A stretch of DNA of 39,731 bases, from assembly GCA_947455705.1 (NCBI GenBank), contig CANGPO010000018.1, positions 1 through 39,731 on the forward strand, in the 5' to 3' direction. This DNA comes from Actinomycetota bacterium (GTDB lineage Bacteria; Actinomycetota; Actinomycetes; S36-B12; CAIYMF01). The position numbers and the translations under genes were made by a program. The notes under the pieces are model-generated. The model did no database searches, had not been told where the DNA came from, and saw only the letters and a list, made by a program, of their open reading frames with translations. The first letter of the stretch is position 1; the number at the start of each line of letters is the position of its first letter. Below, one piece after another: positions 8,499 to 17,106 of this stretch.

Positions 8499-9282
8499 CT
8501 GGGGCACCTTCCTCGCGATCCCCACGCCGCCCGAGATAGACGCGGACTACCTCTTCGTCACGCAGAACATCAGCAGGGCTGCCCTGGAAGAGGGTCTTGC
8601 CCTGATTCATAATCAACACGCGGTCGGATAGCGCCATCAACGCTCGCATCACATGCTCGATCAGAACAATCGTGATGCCGCGCTCTTTCACCTTCGACAG
8701 CAGCACCATCAATTCGTCCACCTCTGAGGGAGATAGACCGCCGAAGGGCTCATCGAGGAACAACATCCGAGGTTGCGTCGCCAGCGCAGATGCGATCATC
8801 AGGCGCTTCTTGTCGTACACCGGAAGCGGCCCACCGAGTGCCGACGCCTTCTTAGCCAGGCCGACGAAGATCAGCTCTCGTTTCGCACGATCAAGCATGT
8901 CCGCGTCTGTGCGACCTGCGGTAAACCAACTGCGTGGTTGCCCAAACTGGGCACCAACTAACACATTCGCAAGCGCGGTCTGGGAATCAAATACCGATGG
9001 CAACTGGAATGTACGGGAAATGCCGCGGTGGCAAATGTCGTGCACGGTGGCATCCTGAATCGGCTCACCGGCAAACTCGATGACTCCGTCAGTGGCGCTC
9101 GTAATGCCGGTCACAACGTCAAAGAGCGTGGTCTTACCCGCACCATTAGGTCCGGCGATACCGAAGGTCTCACCTTCGAAGACATCAAAATCGACCCCAT
9201 CGACTGCTGCGAGCCCGCCGTATCGTTTAACGACACCACGAGCCCGCAGCAGCGGGGTCGATGTTGTACTTACTTGAACCAC
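8491..9282 (-). CDS. ABC transporter ATP-binding protein, LivG family
   Basis: A 263-residue ATPase with Walker A GPNGAGKTT, a LivG-type RGISRTFQLPSVF segment, Walker B MLFLDEPFGGLSPSE and switch His in LIEHVM. The usual LSGG signature is not preserved: where Liv ATPases have LSYGxQR, this protein reads LPVYDKKRL, which is unusual and worth checking. The GTG start at 9282 overlaps the end of the binding-protein gene by 13 bases, and no other in-frame ATG or GTG lies before the conserved ARGVVKRYGG. It works as a heterodimer with the LivF-like protein. Confidence 0.87.
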   Translation of the reverse strand: MVQVSTTSTPLLRARGVVKRYGGLAAVDGVDFDVFEGETFGIAGPNGAGKTTLFDVVTGITSATDGVIEFAGEPIQDATVHDICHRGISRTFQLPSVFDSQTALANVLVGAQFGQPRSWFTAGRTDADMLDRAKRELIFVGLAKKASALGGPLPVYDKKRLMIASALATQPRMLFLDEPFGGLSPSEVDELMVLLSKVKERGITIVLIEHVMRALMALSDRVLIMNQGKTLFQGSPADVLRDEEVVRVYLGRRGDREEGAPDA

Positions 9283-10664
9283 GGCGGCGACTGGAACTTG
9301 CCCTGTGCGTATGGCTCTGGGAAGACGGCTACCTGCTTACCGTCCTGAATCTGGTAGGTGAGGTGCGGCATCGCCAAGCTCGGATCGTTAACCAGATCCG
9401 GGTACGGCGCAACCGCCAATTCCGTATCAGAAATCCACTTGTACGTACCGGACACACCGCGGTAAATAACTTGCTTCAGCAACTTGTTTACCTGGGTGAA
9501 GTTATAGGGATCGCCAGCCATTGCTGCTGTCTGCGCCCACAACTTGACCATGTCGTATTCGCCACCGGCCTGTGACAGGCCCGCTTCGGAACCGAACTTG
9601 TTCTTGTAGAGGTCGAGGAACGCCTTACCGGTGTCGTCGGGCAGCGTGCCGATCGTGGTTGACCATACAACTCCGTAGCCGGCTTCCTTGGCCAACTGCA
9701 GGTATTCGGGCACCGACGGTCCGTACTGCTGGTACAGCAGCGACTGCGTGGGCGCATCTCGGAACTGCTTGGCAAAGCTCGCCAAGTCACCAGGGATGTA
9801 GTCGGTGACGTAGATCAGGCCGGGTGGGTTGCTACGAATTTTGGTGAGAATCGGTCCCCAGTCAGCGTTGGGAGCAGTCACTTCTTCGTAAACCGGGACG
9901 GTCCAACCAATGGCCTCTACCGACTTCTTGAAAGCCTGAGCGATCGAGATGCTGTAGGGATCGTTACTGGTCACGATTGCGGCCGTGTTCGACGACGGCT
10001 TCCACGAGCCGTCAGCGATCCACGCCTGCATCAGGGGAACGAAGCCCTTGCCGTACCAGACCTCAGTCGGACAGCCCTCGTAAATGTTCGTGATCTTCTT
10101 CTCGGTCACGTAATCAACGTTGGCTTGCAGCGTGTTGAGGTGAAAAACCGGGACACCCGCGTCAGCGTAAACCGGGAACTCGGTTGAGTCATTCGAGCAG
10201 TAGCCCGAGAAGACAGCAGCAACCTTCTCCTGATTGACCAAGCGCTGCGCCACCTGGACGTAGTTTTCAGGCGCAAGATCAGTCACGTCACCGATCACCA
10301 ACGTGAGCTTGCGTCCACCGATGCCGCCATTGGCATTGATCTCGTCAATGGCAAGTTGCTGACCACGAGTCATTTCTTGACCGTCACCCGAGTACGGGCC
10401 GGTGACTGGGCTAACACTTCCGATCTTGATGTCGCTGGTATCAGCAGTGCCGCCACCACCCGTGCCGCCACCGCTGGTACCGGCATCCTTCGGAGCCAGT
10501 AGGTAGCCAAGTCCGCCACCAACAATCAGGCCACCAACTCCGGCCCCGGTCAGACCCCGAACGAAGTCGCGCCGCGACACGTTCGACGCCGCGTTCTGCA
10601 CCTTGCCGTCGATTTCATCGATCGAGTCCTGAATGTCGTTAGTAATGTCATCGTTCTCAGCCAT
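9270..10664 (-). CDS. Type I substrate-binding protein of the importer, with Tat-like export signal
   Basis: A 464-residue extracytoplasmic solute-binding protein of the LivJ/UrtA/AmiC group. After an acidic N-terminus it has a twin-arginine signal, SRRDFVRGLTG (about 30-40), a Gly-rich hydrophobic stretch, and a Gly/Thr linker. The binding domain begins DIKIGSVSPVTGPYSGDG and contains AIDEINANGGIGGRK. The start at 10664 follows GAGGTGAG directly upstream; an earlier in-frame start at 10712 would add 16 residues. It is the first gene of the importer operon. The protein resembles the sensor half of the LuxR-PBP regulator, ending SPPWFK against TPPWFGK there, so the two probably bind the same compound. 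The divergent upstream region carries the second candidate operator. Confidence 0.92.
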   Translation of the reverse strand: MAENDDITNDIQDSIDEIDGKVQNAASNVSRRDFVRGLTGAGVGGLIVGGGLGYLLAPKDAGTSGGGTGGGGTADTSDIKIGSVSPVTGPYSGDGQEMTRGQQLAIDEINANGGIGGRKLTLVIGDVTDLAPENYVQVAQRLVNQEKVAAVFSGYCSNDSTEFPVYADAGVPVFHLNTLQANVDYVTEKKITNIYEGCPTEVWYGKGFVPLMQAWIADGSWKPSSNTAAIVTSNDPYSISIAQAFKKSVEAIGWTVPVYEEVTAPNADWGPILTKIRSNPPGLIYVTDYIPGDLASFAKQFRDAPTQSLLYQQYGPSVPEYLQLAKEAGYGVVWSTTIGTLPDDTGKAFLDLYKNKFGSEAGLSQAGGEYDMVKLWAQTAAMAGDPYNFTQVNKLLKQVIYRGVSGTYKWISDTELAVAPYPDLVNDPSLAMPHLTYQIQDGKQVAVFPEPYAQGKFQSPPWFK

Positions 10665-10739
10665 ACTCACCTCGCTGCTCAAGCCCATTGATCCGCTCTC
10701 AACGGCGGTCACTTGATCTCACCCCACCGCGACTGGCTC

Positions 10740-10763
10740 GTCATGCGTCAAATGACGGACGGT
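10740..10763 (-). promoter_or_regulatory. Candidate operator, copy 2 (importer/deacetylase divergent region)
   Basis: The plus strand reads GTCATGCGT, five bases, GACGGACGG, identical in both 9-mers and in spacing to 4009-4032. It lies 76 bp upstream of the binding-protein start and 89 bp upstream of the divergent deacetylase gene. Within it, CGTCAT (10739-10744) and ATGACG (10752-10757) form an inverted repeat. On the minus strand TTGACG (10751-10746) could be a -35 element overlapping the site, but no good -10 was seen. Binding by the LuxR-PBP regulator is inferred. Confidence 0.6.
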
Positions 10764-10851
10764 TGCCACGTGACCTGCACGGTAGCGTCGCAATCAGGTG
10801 GGCGATAGCGTTCCCCGTGCAATGACGTGATCCCAAGACAAGGGGCAAACA

Positions 10852-11634
10852 ATGTGGCCTGACTCGGCATCCTGCGCAGCGGTGATCAGCTTCGATTTCG
10901 ACGCCGAAGAGGTCTGGATCGGCGAGGATCCGGCAAATGCCGATCGTCCCGGAACCTTGAGTCAGGGCACGTACGGCGCCAAAGTCGCCGTCCCGGCCAT
11001 TCTCGACATGCTCAAGCGGTTGGAGATCACCGCTTCGTTCTTCATTCCGGGTCGCGTCGCCGAACGGCATCCCCAACGCGTCGAGCAGATCATTGCAGCC
11101 GGCCACGAGGTGGGTCATCACGGCTACACCCACACCTCGCCAACCAAGTTAGGCCCCGAGGGCGAGGAAGCAGAATTAGTCAAAGGACTCGAGATTCTTA
11201 CCTCCCTAGGCGCGACAGTCCGCGGATATCGCTCCCCGTCATGGGACTTCAGCCCCTACACCCTTGATCTGCTGGTCAAACATGGATTCACCTACTCGTC
11301 CAATTTGATGGACGACATGAAGCCCTATCGACACCCCAACCATGATGTGGTTGAACTACCGGTTCACTGGACCTTGGACGATGCACCACATTTCTGGTTT
11401 GACGGTGCCTCATGGAACAAGACCATTCGCACCTCGGCTGAAGTGCGAACACTCTGGGCCGAGGAATTCGCTGGATTCCGCAACATGGGAGGTCTATTCA
11501 TGTTGACGATGCATCCCCAGGTGATCGGGCGTCCCGGCCGTCTACTCATGCTCGAGGAGTTTCTTGGCTGGGTGAAATCCCATTCAGATGTTTGGATCGC
11601 GACCGCCGGCGAGGTTGCGGCGGTTACTCCGTGA
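10852..11634 (+). CDS. Polysaccharide-deacetylase-fold hydrolase, possible cyclic amide/imide hydrolase
   Basis: A 260-residue NodB-fold protein without a signal peptide. It has the motifs SFDFDAEE (residues 13-20), GHEVGHHGYTH (about 85-95, zinc-binding His pair) and RGYRSPSWDFS. These match the cytoplasmic PuuE allantoinase/HpPgdA-like branch rather than exported chitin deacetylases. Characterised relatives act on allantoin, cyclic imides or peptidoglycan. With hyuAB and a nitrilase-type amidohydrolase in the same block, hydrolysis of a C-N bond in a cyclic compound is more likely than cell-wall deacetylation; this is inferred from context. AAGGGG lies six bases before the ATG. The stop overlaps the next gene (GTGA), so it heads an operon with two dehydrogenases. 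Confidence 0.82.
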   Translation: MWPDSASCAAVISFDFDAEEVWIGEDPANADRPGTLSQGTYGAKVAVPAILDMLKRLEITASFFIPGRVAERHPQRVEQIIAAGHEVGHHGYTHTSPTKLGPEGEEAELVKGLEILTSLGATVRGYRSPSWDFSPYTLDLLVKHGFTYSSNLMDDMKPYRHPNHDVVELPVHWTLDDAPHFWFDGASWNKTIRTSAEVRTLWAEEFAGFRNMGGLFMLTMHPQVIGRPGRLLMLEEFLGWVKSHSDVWIATAGEVAAVTP

Positions 11635-12401
11635 CCCGTGCCGCCATCGTCACCGGGGCTGCCCGCGGCCTTGGCCACGGCGTAGCGGTCAGGCTTGCCG
11701 CTGATGGTTGGGCGGTAGCACTAGTAGATCAATCCGAGGATGTTGTGTCCAGCGCCGCGGCGTTAGCCGACGGTGCACACGTGGCTCGCGGTTACGTCCT
11801 TGACGTAAGCGACCCGGATGCATGCATCGCCACAGTTGCAACGATTGTCGACGACCTCGGGCCCATTAGTGGGCTGGTCAACAACGCCGGGATCGGCGGA
11901 CCATCGACCCTCGTGCATCTCACCGACCCGGCCGAATTCAAAAGGGTCATCGACGTGAATCTGCTTGGCCCTTTCCACATGGCTCGTGCCGTTGTGCCGC
12001 AAATGCAAAGCGCGGGCCACGGTGGCTCCATCGTCAACATCACGTCCATCCTCGGACAGCAGGGCGAGGCGGGAACCGGCCCTTACAGCGCATCCAAAGG
12101 TGGCCTTGGGCTGCTAGGCCAAACGATGGCCATGGAACTCGCACGCGACTCGATCCGCGTCAATTCGATCGCACCGGGCAACATGCTCACGGTCATGCAC
12201 GAAGAGCATGTCCAGTGGCTAGCTGACACGAAAAACATCAGTTACGACAAAGCCCTGGACGAAGTGCGCGAGTCGATTCCACTCGGCCGCCACGGAACGG
12301 CCGAAGACATTGCCAACACGGTCGCATGGCTGCTCTCGGCTGACTCGTCCTACGTGACGGGCCAGACCATCGGTGTCAATGGTGGCGTGATCCGCACGTG
12401 A
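11631..12401 (+). CDS. Short-chain dehydrogenase/reductase (SDR) 1
   Basis: A 256-residue classical SDR with the nucleotide-binding TGAARGLG motif, NNAGIGG, catalytic Ser in ITSILG and the YSASK motif (Tyr and Lys), ending SYVTGQTIGVNGGV. It should oxidise an alcohol or reduce a carbonyl with NAD(P). I choose the GTG at 11631, which overlaps the deacetylase stop as GTGA and gives the expected N-terminus (TRAAIVTG); an upstream ATG at 11592 would add 13 unrelated residues inside the previous gene. The gene ends with another GTGA overlap into the second SDR. The substrate is unknown. Confidence 0.9.
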   Translation: MTRAAIVTGAARGLGHGVAVRLAADGWAVALVDQSEDVVSSAAALADGAHVARGYVLDVSDPDACIATVATIVDDLGPISGLVNNAGIGGPSTLVHLTDPAEFKRVIDVNLLGPFHMARAVVPQMQSAGHGGSIVNITSILGQQGEAGTGPYSASKGGLGLLGQTMAMELARDSIRVNSIAPGNMLTVMHEEHVQWLADTKNISYDKALDEVRESIPLGRHGTAEDIANTVAWLLSADSSYVTGQTIGVNGGVIRT

Positions 12402-13135
12402 CCACAGGGCCAAGTAATCTCGTCGTCACCGGTGCCGGATCAGGAATCGGTCAGGCCGTCTGCCAACTAGCTCAGGCCGCGGGAGTAAACGTGTTCGGAA
12501 TCGATCGAGACGCGCACGGTCTTGCTCAAACCCAGGCTCAAACCGGTGCGGGTATCGCGGTCTGCGATGTGACGGATGAGGCAGCATTGATCCGAGCAAT
12601 GGATTCAGCTGTGGAGCACTTCGATGGACCACCCGATGCATTGGTCGCCGCTGCCGGTATCTACCGAATCGCCGCCGCGCACGATATCTCTGCCCAGGCG
12701 TTCGCTGATTTGCTCGCTATCAACGTCGTTGGCGCATTCGTATCGGCCCGCGAAGTTGCGACGAGATGTGTCGATGGTGCGTCCATCGTTCTTATCGCGT
12801 CCATGGCCTACGAAGCGGGCGATACAAACGAACCCGCCGCCCATTACACAGCCAGCAAAGGCGCAATCGTCTCTCTGACACGACAACTCGCAGTGGAGTG
12901 GGCAGACCGCGGAATCCGGGTAAACGCGGTGAGTCCCGGGGTAATTCACACACCCATGCTCAGACTCGTAGACAATCCGGTGAAGGCTGCCGCATACCTT
13001 GAATCCGGGGTTCCACTGCATCGATTCGGGACCGCGACCGAAGTTGCGAATGCGTGCATGTTCCTGCTCGGCAGCAGCGCGTCCTACATCACGGGAGTGA
13101 TCCTGCCCGTCGACGGTGGCGCAACCATTTCCTAG
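12398..13135 (+). CDS. Short-chain dehydrogenase/reductase (SDR) 2
   Basis: A 245-residue classical SDR with TGAGSGIG near the N-terminus, AAAGIYR in place of the usual NNAG, Ser in LIASMAYEAG and catalytic YTASKGA, ending SYITGVILPVDGG. The GTG start overlaps the first SDR's stop, so the three genes from 10852 are translationally coupled. Two consecutive SDRs may act on successive intermediates or form a hetero-oligomer. The unusual AAAG in the NNAG position still occurs in functional SDRs. The substrate is unknown. Confidence 0.9.
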   Translation: MTTGPSNLVVTGAGSGIGQAVCQLAQAAGVNVFGIDRDAHGLAQTQAQTGAGIAVCDVTDEAALIRAMDSAVEHFDGPPDALVAAAGIYRIAAAHDISAQAFADLLAINVVGAFVSAREVATRCVDGASIVLIASMAYEAGDTNEPAAHYTASKGAIVSLTRQLAVEWADRGIRVNAVSPGVIHTPMLRLVDNPVKAAAYLESGVPLHRFGTATEVANACMFLLGSSASYITGVILPVDGGATIS

Positions 13136-13190
13136 CCCTTGATCGTCGCTCCGGCCGCGTGTGGCCCTGACTGATTGGTATTGACCGACT

Positions 13191-14210
13191 ATGACTATCG
13201 AACTTGGATACGGGCTCGTAACCTGCCAACGACATCCCGATCACGATGCTGGGTGGCCCGTGCTTTATGCGGAGGCATTGGGGCTGGCTTCGGCGGTCGA
13301 GGATGCGGGATTGGCATCAATTTGGGTAAGTGAGCATCACTTCGTCGGCGATGGACATCTACCGTCACTGCTCCCCCTTTTGGCTGCGATGGCGGCACGG
13401 ACATCACGGATTACCGTTGGTACTGCTCTACTTTTGGCACCTCTCTACGATCCGCTGAGATTGGTTGAAGATGCCAACGTCGTCGATCAAATCAGCGGTG
13501 GACGTCTCGTGCTGGGGCTTGGCTTAGGCTGGCGGGATGAGGAGTTCGAAGCCCTCTCCGTCCCACAAGGAGAGCGAGTACGACGGCTTGTCGAGTTCAT
13601 TCGCATCGCACGACAATCAGCCCTCGACGAACCAATCGACCTGCCCGACGAGCGTGCCCGTCCTTACATCACACCAGACTCAGTGCAACCCGCAGGGGTG
13701 CCGCTGTGGATCGGGGCCTTGGCTGAACCAGCGATCCGTCGCGCTGGTCGCCTGTCCGATGGATTCATGGCAACGGAGGTCACGCCAAGCGAACTTGCTG
13801 AGCAGGTGTCATGGGCCCGCGAAGACTATGCAGCCTCAGGCCGCCAAACCCCGTTCACGATTTCGTTGCACCTGCCGACCCTGTGCCACCAAGACGGGGT
13901 GGACTGGAACACCGCCAAGGATGCTCTCGGTTACCCGAACTGGAAGTACGAAGACATGTACGCCGCTCGCAGTGATTCCGGACCGCTCGGACGTCCCAGC
14001 CAGCTAACGGAGCAGGAAGAGACCCGCCTGCGCGAGACATCCATCGTCGGCACTCCCGCCGAAGTGGCCGACCGGATTCGCGAATACGCAGACGCAGCCG
14101 GCGGCGACCTGCACATGATCGCTCGCTCGTACTTACCGAGCCTGACTGCGCAGGAACGTGCCGATGCTGTACAGGCACTCGGCGCCGTAAACGGACTGCT
14201 GAGCAGCTAA
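13191..14210 (+). CDS. LLM-class flavin-dependent oxidoreductase (luciferase-like monooxygenase)
   Basis: A 339-residue bacterial-luciferase-fold protein. It shows SIWVSEHHF (about 43-51), RITVGTALLLAPLYDP, DQISGGRLVLGLGLGW and VGTPAEVADRI near the C-terminus, all typical of FMN- or F420-dependent enzymes of this family. It probably oxidises an intermediate of the same pathway; RutA, which opens the uracil ring, is a precedent within the fold for attack on a cyclic amide. It follows SDR2 after 55 bp and has no strong ribosome binding site. TATTGA ends seven bases before the ATG, so a leaderless transcript is possible but not shown. It converges with the nitrilase gene 12 bp downstream. Confidence 0.88.
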   Translation: MTIELGYGLVTCQRHPDHDAGWPVLYAEALGLASAVEDAGLASIWVSEHHFVGDGHLPSLLPLLAAMAARTSRITVGTALLLAPLYDPLRLVEDANVVDQISGGRLVLGLGLGWRDEEFEALSVPQGERVRRLVEFIRIARQSALDEPIDLPDERARPYITPDSVQPAGVPLWIGALAEPAIRRAGRLSDGFMATEVTPSELAEQVSWAREDYAASGRQTPFTISLHLPTLCHQDGVDWNTAKDALGYPNWKYEDMYAARSDSGPLGRPSQLTEQEETRLRETSIVGTPAEVADRIREYADAAGGDLHMIARSYLPSLTAQERADAVQALGAVNGLLSS

Positions 14211-14221
14211 TCTTGCGTTGG

Positions 14222-15418
14222 TTATTCGTCTTCCCACATCGTCTTGATGTTGTTCCAGTCTGCATCGGCAGGATCCTGCGATGGCGCGAAGTAGCGACTT
14301 CCTTCGTGCGCAGTGGCCGGCGGTGTCCAACTACCCCGCTCCTGCAGTCGACGGATGTTCGCTCGGTACACCTCGTCCACGTCAGCATGCTGCTTGGGAT
14401 CTTCGTTAAGCCACAGATTGGGCGGATGAATCGACTGCGCATACATGTCGCGGAACAGTTCGGTCCGCAGATCCTTCATCCAGTTCGAGTTCAGGTTCAT
14501 CGCTCGAAATTGGCGTAGCGCCTCAATGTCGATGATTCCGGCGGTGAATGAGTTCGCGCCACCCCGGGCTAGCCCGAGAACATTTCCTTGATAGTCGACG
14601 ACGTGTCCATTGCCACCACCGATGTCATAGGGATGTTCCATCTTTGGATGCACGTACACAGGTCCGACGTTCGGGCACACCATGTAGACGTTATTGAAAT
14701 GAGCATGTGCGCGGTTCTGCAGCAACCAGGTTCCACCGGCGTCGGGGCCAAGTTGCGTCATCGGAACCGCTTCTGACGGACGGTAAATCACCTCTGCCCC
14801 ATTGAACGCAAGTGCCCGAACAGCCTCCGGATACTCGCCGTCTGAGCAGCAGATGGTTCCGATGTTGCCGATGTCGTCGGTACGCAGCACTGGGTAGAAC
14901 GACTCGATGCCATCGCCGAAGAGCTCAACCCAGCGGTCATAGATATCGTGCGGAGTGCACGAGCGCTCACGGCACCAGAGATGATTCTTCGCAGCCTTAT
15001 GGACGATCTCACCCTGTGGTGAAATGACGAACAGCATGTTGAAAAAGCGGTCGGGCATCACCTCGGGCCAGCGGGCCTTGCACTGGACGATGATGTACGT
15101 GTTGTACAACTTCGCTAATGATGCCAACCGTTCCGTCTCGGGCCCAGGAAGGTCGATGAACAGTTCTCGAGCCGCGACGACGTGCGGAATGTCAAAAATC
15201 TCATCGGTGAAGCCGGTAAGCGCACCCTCGGCCAACGCAATCATGCGCACCGGCATGTTGATTCCAATGATGGAAACGGCAGCGTGAATCGCATCTTCGA
15301 TGATGTCGAGGTTGCGATCAATATCCTTGCGCGAACCAATGCCGTGGACGACGGTCGACAGTCCAACCGCCATGTACGGCGCTACCGGCTGCTTCTTCTT
15401 CGGTGTGCGAGTGGCCAT
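14222..15418 (-). CDS. Nitrilase-superfamily carbon-nitrogen hydrolase
   Basis: A 398-residue amidohydrolase with the Glu-Lys-Cys triad visible: Glu in ALAEGALTG, Lys in HKAAKNHLW and Cys in GTICCSDGEYPEA. It is longer than the roughly 280-350 residues common in the superfamily, with an extra C-terminal segment (ANIRRLQERGSW onward). Relatives hydrolyse amides, N-carbamoyl compounds, formamide or nitriles. An N-carbamoyl or amide product of the HyuAB or deacetylase-fold step is a plausible substrate, by inference. The ATG at 15418 is preceded by AGAGGAT about nine bases upstream; starts at 15427 and 15454 are less well supported. It is convergent to the flavin monooxygenase and downstream of der on the same strand. 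Confidence 0.87.
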   Translation of the reverse strand: MATRTPKKKQPVAPYMAVGLSTVVHGIGSRKDIDRNLDIIEDAIHAAVSIIGINMPVRMIALAEGALTGFTDEIFDIPHVVAARELFIDLPGPETERLASLAKLYNTYIIVQCKARWPEVMPDRFFNMLFVISPQGEIVHKAAKNHLWCRERSCTPHDIYDRWVELFGDGIESFYPVLRTDDIGNIGTICCSDGEYPEAVRALAFNGAEVIYRPSEAVPMTQLGPDAGGTWLLQNRAHAHFNNVYMVCPNVGPVYVHPKMEHPYDIGGGNGHVVDYQGNVLGLARGGANSFTAGIIDIEALRQFRAMNLNSNWMKDLRTELFRDMYAQSIHPPNLWLNEDPKQHADVDEVYRANIRRLQERGSWTPPATAHEGSRYFAPSQDPADADWNNIKTMWEDE

Positions 15419-15478
15419 GGGTCGCATCCTCTGACGTCCAGCCCGCAAGGGCAAGTGCGCGCGCCGAAACGATCCTTG

Positions 15479-15506
15479 TTGATCATCGGGGTCACCCGAT
15501 GATCAA
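15479..15506. terminator. Perfect 12-bp hairpin after der
   Basis: TTGATCATCGGG and CCCGATGATCAA form a perfect 12-bp stem around the loop GTCA, 20 bp beyond the der stop. No U-tract follows on either strand (AACAAGGATCG on the minus strand). It could be a U-less hairpin terminator for der, or an operator for the nitrilase gene 61 bp downstream. Confidence 0.55.
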
Positions 15507-15525
15507 CGCTCGCGCACGTCCCTTA

Positions 15526-17106
15526 CTACTTGCGCGACCGTTTCTGCCTTACCCGCAGATTGATCCGAATCGGCGTACCTTCGAAGCCAAACTCCTCACG
15601 GAGTCGACGCTCGATAAAGCGTCGATACCCGGCCTCGAGAAAGCCCGTGGTGAACAGAACAAACGTGGGCGGGCGCGTTCCGGCCTGAGTCGCAAAGAGA
15701 ATTCGTGGTTGACGTCCTCCGCGTAGCGGGTGCGGGTGAGCCGCAACCAATTCCGCCACGAACGCATTCAACTTCGACGTGGGAATGCGTCGATCCCAAT
15801 TACTTAACGCAAGATTTAGAGCCGGAACCAACTTCTCCATGTGGCGGCCAGTGCGAGCACTCACGTTCACGCGAGGCGCCCATGCCACCTGGTGAAGGTC
15901 GCGATCAATCTCGCGCTCGAGATAACGCTGGCGTTCCTCGTCGATGAGATCCCATTTGTTGAAGGCCAATACCAATGCGCGACCAGTTTCAGTGACCAGC
16001 GAAAGAATCCGAGTGTCTTGCTCCGCTAGAGGCTCTTGTGCCTCCAACAGCACCACCGCGACCTCGGCCTTTTCCAGAGCCGATCGCGTACGCAATGACG
16101 CGTAGTACTCATGGCCACTGGCTTCATTCACTCGTTTGCGAATTCCGGCAGTATCAACGAACCGCCACTCTGTCCCGGCGATTTCAATGAGTTCGTCAAC
16201 GGGGTCAACGGTCGTGCCCGCCACCGAATCCACAACGACGCGGCTTTCACCTGCCAACTTATTCAGCAAGCTTGATTTTCCGACGTTGGGTTTGCCCAGT
16301 AGCGCAACCCGCCGAGGCCCTACCTCGGTGTTCCGTCCGGTTCCTTCCAGCGGCAGTGCCGCAACGATGACGTCCAGCAGATCACCTGAGCCTCGACCGT
16401 GCAGCGACGAAACCGCGTATGGCTCACCAAGCCCAAGTGACCACAACATCGCCGCATCAGCATCCGAGCGATTGTCATCAACCTTGTTAGCTACCAAGAT
16501 GACCGGCTTGTTAGTCCGGCGTAGAACCTTAACGACATCCTCATCGGCGTTCGTTGCACCAACCGTTGCATCGAGGACAAATGCGATGACGTCCGCCTCG
16601 TGCATCGCTCGCTCAGCCTGGGCCGTTACCTGAGCCGCCATCCCCTGCGGGTCGCGCTCCCAACCACCGGTGTCCATTAATAGGAAACGTCGACCGGCCC
16701 ATTCAGCTTGGTACGTAACGCGATCGCGGGTTACACCCGGGATGTCTTCGACGACAGCCTCCCGTCGACCAATGATGCGGTTCACCAAGGTCGACTTACC
16801 AACATTCGGCCGACCAACAATGGCTACGAGGGGAAGGAACTCAGGCTCGTCCTCATCGCCACCGCTGAAGTCTGAGGTCTCAAATCCCCATTGACGAAGA
16901 CGTTCGGCTGTTTCCGCGTCGTCATCCCACACCGGCTCGTCGTCATCGTCATCGATCTCCTCAAACTGCGAGAAGTCAACAATCTCGATAACACTGTCAC
17001 CATCCCATGCGGCATCGTCATCTTCAGACAATGTGACCATCTCAATGACGACGCTTTCGTCGAGCTCATCATCGCGACCACTCGGTGGCATCGTTTGATC
17101 CGTCAT
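15526..17106 (-). CDS. der: GTPase Der (EngA), ribosome assembly
   Basis: A tandem-GTPase protein of 526 residues needed for maturation of the large ribosomal subunit. The first G domain has GRPNVGKST at 98-106, DTGGW and NKVD; the second has GKPNVGKSS at 271-279, DTAG and NKWD. A KH-like C-terminal domain follows. It carries an extra N-terminal region of about 90 residues rich in Asp and Glu, including a DDDDDE run, which is absent from E. coli Der; actinobacterial Der proteins often carry such extensions. The start overlaps the cmk stop by four bases (ATGA), the conserved cmk-der arrangement. Confidence 0.97.
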   Translation of the reverse strand: MTDQTMPPSGRDDELDESVVIEMVTLSEDDDAAWDGDSVIEIVDFSQFEEIDDDDDEPVWDDDAETAERLRQWGFETSDFSGGDEDEPEFLPLVAIVGRPNVGKSTLVNRIIGRREAVVEDIPGVTRDRVTYQAEWAGRRFLLMDTGGWERDPQGMAAQVTAQAERAMHEADVIAFVLDATVGATNADEDVVKVLRRTNKPVILVANKVDDNRSDADAAMLWSLGLGEPYAVSSLHGRGSGDLLDVIVAALPLEGTGRNTEVGPRRVALLGKPNVGKSSLLNKLAGESRVVVDSVAGTTVDPVDELIEIAGTEWRFVDTAGIRKRVNEASGHEYYASLRTRSALEKAEVAVVLLEAQEPLAEQDTRILSLVTETGRALVLAFNKWDLIDEERQRYLEREIDRDLHQVAWAPRVNVSARTGRHMEKLVPALNLALSNWDRRIPTSKLNAFVAELVAAHPHPLRGGRQPRILFATQAGTRPPTFVLFTTGFLEAGYRRFIERRLREEFGFEGTPIRINLRVRQKRSRK

